64,000 bases of DNA from Chrysoperla carnea (Eukaryota > Arthropoda > Insecta > Neuroptera > Chrysopidae): NCBI RefSeq assembly GCF_905475395.1, contig NC_058340.1:54166181-54230180 (forward strand), given 5' to 3'. Below, in pieces: positions 58,966 to 64,000 of this stretch. Positions within the stretch are counted from its first letter, which is position 1. Each line of letters starts with the position of its first letter. The position numbers and the translations under genes are program-made. The notes beneath the pieces were generated by a model, which saw only the letters and a list, made by a program, of their open reading frames with translations, made no database searches and was not told the origin of the DNA.

Positions 58966-61332
58966 CATATTTATAATTAAATAACAAAAAGCATAAGGTT
59001 TAGTACAATGGCCAGAAACATTTTTGTGTTAAAATCTCATAAAAATTTTAAACGTAATTGAAAATATTTAATAGTTTTTGATTAGTAAAATTTAAAAAAA
59101 GTATTTTTTGTGATTTAGATGGTGGTGCCTTCAAATAAATATTTAATTGCTAGTTTTATAATAAATACACTAGTCATCAAAAATTTCGAGCAGTATCTTT
59201 GATCTAACCGAGATCATCATAACTCATTCAGTTGGACAAATCTACTGGATCATAAATTCGGTAAATTTTGGGAAATACCTAATTTTTTTTTAATAGGTTT
59301 CTTTCGTTGTAAAAAATACAGAAAAGGAGTTTTTGATCCGAAAAGGTTTCGGAACGATTCACACAACCTTCTCCATGTGGTTTGAGTCTCTACATTGATT
59401 TCATTGGTGACGTTTTCTTGAATATCTCTGCTTCAATTGACCGGATTGAGACGAGTAAAAAAAAAAGAATTCTTAAGTCGCAGTTACCTCATATTTTCAA
59501 CTTTCTCTGATAACTTTTCGAAAAATGAAGGAATTGTGTTGCAATTCTGGAAAAAGATGTAACTTATGGTCATAAATAAGGGCGTTAAATTTTAGTCCGA
59601 TACATAAACTCAATTTTGAGAAAAACAGTTCGTACAGTTCAGACAAATCATCGAATTTTAACTTTTTTTTTTTGCAGGTTTTTTATGTACTTTTGGATTT
59701 TTTTTCAAAACCTGATTATGAGCCGAAACATTACAAAACAAAAATGCGAAAAACAGCTGCGATCAGAATGCCTTGAATCGCGATTCATTCGGTTTTTGTT
59801 CTTTTTCAAGGAGTTTGTGGTTTTTAAACTATTTACAATTTGTCTTAATATTTTAGATATTTACGAAGAGATTTCCAGCTAAAAATTTTTATAAATTGAA
59901 AATATCTTGTTTTGAAAAAGATTAATAGGAAACACTTTTTTAATTTACCCTTCAAAAACTATTTTCTTTCAAATTTTCAATTAGTTTTCAATTTTCATGT
60001 GGTTAAAACCTTAGATAACTGTACTAACAAATCAGTTATTTTTAGTTATTATAACGCAAGCGCTGCTAATTACATTTCTACAGTTATTTGATTACTTGTT
60101 CTTTTAATAACAACAATTAAAATAACTAAAGCATTTAAAAATATTATCATTTGTTTTATTAACGATGTACATTTTTGTTTTCAATAAAAGATCCAATTTT
60201 ATTAAAGAATTTATTAAATTCTTGATAAAAGTGTTAAATTTTGTGTGTTTTTAATCGTAATCGTAAAATTTTGATAAACTATATTCTATACCAACCGATA
60301 CACTTCATGAAACAATAATTAATGTAGGGAAAATATAAGAGTGTCTTCATCTTAAATGCAACACACTGTATATCGAAAACGGTGAGGTTAGATAAAAAAT
60401 GACAAGTGTCAAAAATTGTTTAGAATTATCCAAAATGTAAGACCATACGATTTTTACATCAAATTTTTGGCCAGAACCACTGTAATCTTCAGTAATCTTT
60501 ATTTTCGCCAATAACGAATTTACGGCAAAAGCCCTGTACTTTTTTTTCTCAAACTCTTATAAATCGAAAACGGTCAGGTTTGGTAAAGATTGTCAAGAAT
60601 AAAAAAAAATAGTATCGCATGGATAAAATTTTATTCAGTACACTTAGACAAACATTTTCCTCCGGCTCCCACAAAAATCAACCAGCGAGGAATCGATTCT
60701 TGAGTTTTTCTGTTTTATTTCCTCGATTATTAGGTCTGCTTCGCTTGAGTATTTCAATACTAGGTTATTCGTCAAGATCAATATAACTATTCAATTGTAT
60801 AGAGGTACTGATTATAATGCTATATTGAATTTTGTGACGTCATCTATCGCTACGATATATCTGAAGAAAATACGAACTTAATGATAATTGTCAAAATCGA
60901 TACAATTAATCACCAGAAGTTTGAATACGACCCGTTGTTAAAATCTTTTACCACTCATAATTTCATTTTATGAATGATATATTATCCCTTAGGTGGTTTC
61001 TTAGACCTTTGATGCGATTTTATTGGAGAACATTTGTCGCGTTCTTACGTTTAGATAGGTCAGTTTGGTTACTCGACGTAAGCGATTCGTATTTCAAAAT
61101 CAGTTCTTTTTTCTAAGTTGCATTAATCGTAAGGTGATCGCAAGTAAGGAATTATTTTAGAAAATATAGGTAATATCAACAAGACCTAGAATTCAAAAAT
61201 TTAAAATATCAAAAAATTATTACTTGTTTTCAAATAGAAATTCGAGAGATTTGGCGCAAGTTGCTTTTATTGTTAGTGTGAATAGATAGTTCTATTGGTC
61301 GAATTTTATTGCATTGGAAGGTTTATTGCAAA

Positions 61333-61610
61333 CTAGCTGTGAACTACCCGCTATACCGGGCTACATCCCCACTTTCACCATTCCCCCATTAGTCTTTGCG
61401 TAGGGGTTGCAGTTTTATAATGTACACGTCATTTTCTTTTATTATGCATGTATTATACATTATAAAAACCTTCCCCTTGAATCACTCTATCTCCTTGAAA
61501 AAACCGCATCAAAATCCGTTGCGTAGTTTTAAAGATCTAAGCAAATAATTTAGGGATTAGGGACAGACAGACGGAAACGATTTTGTTTTATACTGTGTAT
61601 TGATTTTCAA
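61333..61610 (+). repeat. Dispersed insect repeat copy
   Basis: Head TAGCTGTGAACTACCCGCTA and CCGGGCTACATCCCCACTTT. The body matches the reverse complement of 28370-28480 and, at the 3' side, AAAATCCGTTGCGTAGTTTT as in 4762-5190. It ends with GGACAGACAGACGG. Confidence 0.6.
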
Positions 61611-61823
61611 TACACGTGCAACCAGGATAATATTTGTTGGTTAAATAATTTTAGCGACAATTAGAAATTACATTAAAAACAAAGGCGAGTAAAACATTTT
61701 TACGATCAAAAACACATTATTAACTATTTAAAGCTTTTTGTAAAGCAAAATAAACCAAAAAAATGTGATGAACTTTGAAATGAAATTTTTAAATAAAAAT
61801 ATATGCACGCAACACGCCATTAC

Positions 61824-61866
61824 CTTTAAGAATGTTGAAAGTCATTGGAGCACCAGAGGACAGCAT
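61824..61866 (-). CDS. dalao: Candidate first coding exon of dalao
   Basis: Minus strand: ATG at 61866 (or 61845) reads MLSSGAPMTFNILK and ends AAAG|GTAATG with one leftover base, exactly the phase needed by the exon at 58706, giving ...[13 protein letters not shown]. The donor type GTAATG is also used by the 656-aa gene at 24597. There is no independent evidence that this short frame is transcribed, and the implied intron is 3.1 kb. Confidence 0.25.
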
Positions 61867-62537
61867 ATCTGGACAACAAAACACAAAGCAAACTCAACGT
61901 TAAAGTACTGAGAGCCAATAACAGTATTCAACTGGGTCTATTTTATTATCCACATTGGTACATGACCAATTTGATGTCGAGGTTTTTTAGTTTAATACTT
62001 ACCATTTTGAAATATAATTCGATGTTTTTTAAAAATAAAATTTTAACAAATAAAGGAAACAAAATAAAACCTCAACCGATTTAACGTTTGTTTTGATATA
62101 TTTTAAGAGCCAATTTATCGAAAAAAAGTTGAATTACAATCAGCAGCCATTTTGATGGTGGAAATGAATTGAAATCAAGAAGTTATTTTTATGCATTTGA
62201 CGAGTTTAATTTGACGCTTACTAAAATATGTAAATAATTAATGAATGGCTGGATGGTAAAGTGTAGTCATCAGTATTTAATTTTAATAAAAGCATGGCTC
62301 AAATATAGTAATTTTCCAAACAATTGGAATTTAGGACGTTAACTTTTTTAATGGTTATTCAATACTGTATTCAAATTTGTTGCTGAAAAGAAGGAAGCTT
62401 TCTTATAATTTTACTTAATTTAATAAACAAGTGGAAAAACAATTGACTGAATTAGTTGAAATATCCTATAAAGAAAATGTTGAATGTCCGCGTTATTTTC
62501 ATTATTTTCAATACCCTCATGTTTCCTCATGTTTGTT

Positions 62538-62908
62538 ACCCTAATATTTTCGTATTTATAGGAATATTAATTTGAGCAATCATACAGGGTGATGGATTAT
62601 ACTTTTTAAGTACTTAACCGTAATCAGAACTTTAAAATCAGCCTACTACAAATTGACAAATAGGGCAGATTCTTAATAATTTGCCTGGCGCCAGAGATTG
62701 TTAAACATAGCAACTTTTTGTAATATTATTTTTCGATATCTCCATCTATGACGCTAGACAAAATATAAAGAATTGATCCTAATTCTCAATTTGTTGTAGG
62801 TTGAGTTCTGATTTCGGTTAAGTATCTTAAAAAATGTGACCCATCATCCTGTATGCCTGGGCAAATTTTCAAATCGATATTCCTATAAATAACGAAAATA
62901 TGAGGGTG
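62538..62908. mobile_element. Fold-back transposon with arms of about 170 bp
   Basis: An outer arm (CTAATATTTTCGTATTTATA, then GGAATATTAATTTGA) and an inner arm (ATACAGGGTGATGGATTATA, then TTAAGTACTTAACCGTAATC) are both repeated inverted at 62780-62908 (ATACAGGATGATGGGTCACA, TTAAGATACTTAACCGAAAT). The whole element is almost one long palindrome with a short centre near 62715. It has no coding capacity. Confidence 0.85.
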
Positions 62909-64000
62909 TCTTTATCTTAAATGCGGCACACTGTATAGTAGGATATAAATATTTAGGACAATATATTTCAAGCATCAAAATGGTTGAAAGTTGGAATTCA
63001 ATTTTTTTTCTCTGTAGATTGGCTATTAATTTAAAAGTTCTGTTGTAAAACTTGTATATATAGGGAAGACGCATTCACTTTTTTAATTTTGAATCTATCA
63101 ACAGCCAAAGTTGTGCAAGATTGTAACGAATTTTAAAAAAAAGATTTCTATTTAGTAAAACACAATATCTCTGAAATCTGACAAAAAAGACAATTATGTA
63201 AGTATCAAAAAACAATAAAACAATCCCAAAATGAATATTACACTTACTTATATTTCATTTGTCAGCCCATAAAACGACATACAACTTTAATTTCAGAATA
63301 GGCTTAAAACGTTTTGTTATGATGGGAGTTAAATGCTAAGAAAGACTCTATCTAGCGATAGAAAAAATGACTATAAGTGTTAACTCGAATAGATAGATAT
63401 ATAAAAAAACAGGAAAACTATTGAAAAAACAGGAAAATTATCGCAATTATAAAAAGCAAGGGAAGTGAATACGGCACAGAAAATTAAAATGTATAATCAA
63501 GTAGATATTTTTTGCTTTTTCATTCAATGAAAAAATGAGCCGAGTCTAACAGGGATGGTTTTCAGTTTTTCTTAGCGTTAAAATCAAATACAGCCAATTT
63601 TACAATAGTAATGGCATGCCTTTTTGTCGATTATCGAATATCTATACCAAAATATTTACTATAGAAAATGCTTTACTTTAAAATCGACAGTGCGTTAGTC
63701 GATAAAACTATGTACGACTTTAATAAAATCATAAAATAGCTTAAAAATGATTATAAAGATAATCGTTATCTTTTGCAAAATTTTGCATATGTTTAAGGTG
63801 GATACTGTGCCTATTCATGCGCACAAAAAAATCTCTGCCTCTTCGGGATTTATTAGTATAGTCTCCATTTTTGGAAAGTTTAAGAATAGGAAATTCGGGT
63901 AGGACGGAAAACATCTGAACCAGAAATCGACTGCTCGTTATTCGATTTTTTTTTTGGGCGTAAATCGAAGAAGCACAAGTTCGCATGAATATGATTTTGT

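Larger units (their letters stand above)
58966..64000. other. Right flank, repeats and possible dalao 5' region
   Basis: No conserved protein was recognised. It contains a dispersed repeat (61333-61610), a possible first dalao exon (61824-61866) and a large fold-back (62538-62908). Short sequences near 60340-60372 and 62910-62938 share the phrase CTTAAATGCRRCACACTGTAT, likely ends of one transposon family. Confidence 0.5.

Noticed and set aside
1-64000. CRISPR arrays, operons or bacterial-type systems
   Set aside because: No spaced identical repeats, no ribosome-binding sites and clear GT-AG introns; the DNA is eukaryotic.

Overview
The window is AT-rich eukaryotic DNA. GT-AG introns, long gene-poor stretches, poly(A) signals, a eukaryotic tRNA gene and many transposon remnants all fit an insect nuclear genome. 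The gene set supports this: a Dacapo/p27-type CDK inhibitor, an ANKLE2 homologue with no visible LEM domain, an OFD1-like LisH and coiled-coil centriolar protein, and a BAP111/SMARCE1 (Dalao) HMG subunit of the Brahma chromatin-remodelling complex. The insect order cannot be told from the sequence alone.

Layout. 1-17777: no recognisable exon except a possible 5' non-coding exon or promoter near 2.6-3.2 kb. It holds an interrupted 5S rRNA-derived sequence, a tRNA-derived SINE, two pogo/Tigger-like MITEs and several dispersed-repeat copies. 17778-18487 (+): last exon of the Dacapo-like gene, with the full CDI domain, followed in the +1 frame by a further coding-like stretch. 18488-23381: repeats only. 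23382-26732 (-): three-exon gene of unknown function (656 aa). 29335-36301 (+): complete seven-exon Ankle2 (867 aa); its introns contain a hAT element, a mariner-type transposase tail inside that hAT, and a LINE fragment. 39866-44543 (-): three-exon OFD1-like gene (1030 aa). 45467-45539 (+): tRNA-Arg(UCU). 47594-58706 (-): Dalao/BAP111, nine well-supported exons plus one short 5' exon, with a 5.4-kb intron; its first coding exon is uncertain. 58966-64000: mainly fold-back elements and other repeats.

These are independent single-copy genes with separate transcription units, not an operon. Dacapo, Ankle2, OFD1 and Dalao touch the cell cycle, nuclear envelope, centriole and chromatin, but nothing here shows they act as a unit. 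Exon joins were derived by hand from splice sites and reading phase. Ankle2, OFD1 and the unknown gene join in phase from ATG to stop. I did not find a new multi-gene system. The most interesting signal is the 3' end of the Dacapo gene. A stop codon opens a perfect 9-bp hairpin, and the +1 frame beyond it stays open for about 60 codons and carries a PIP-degron-like stretch.
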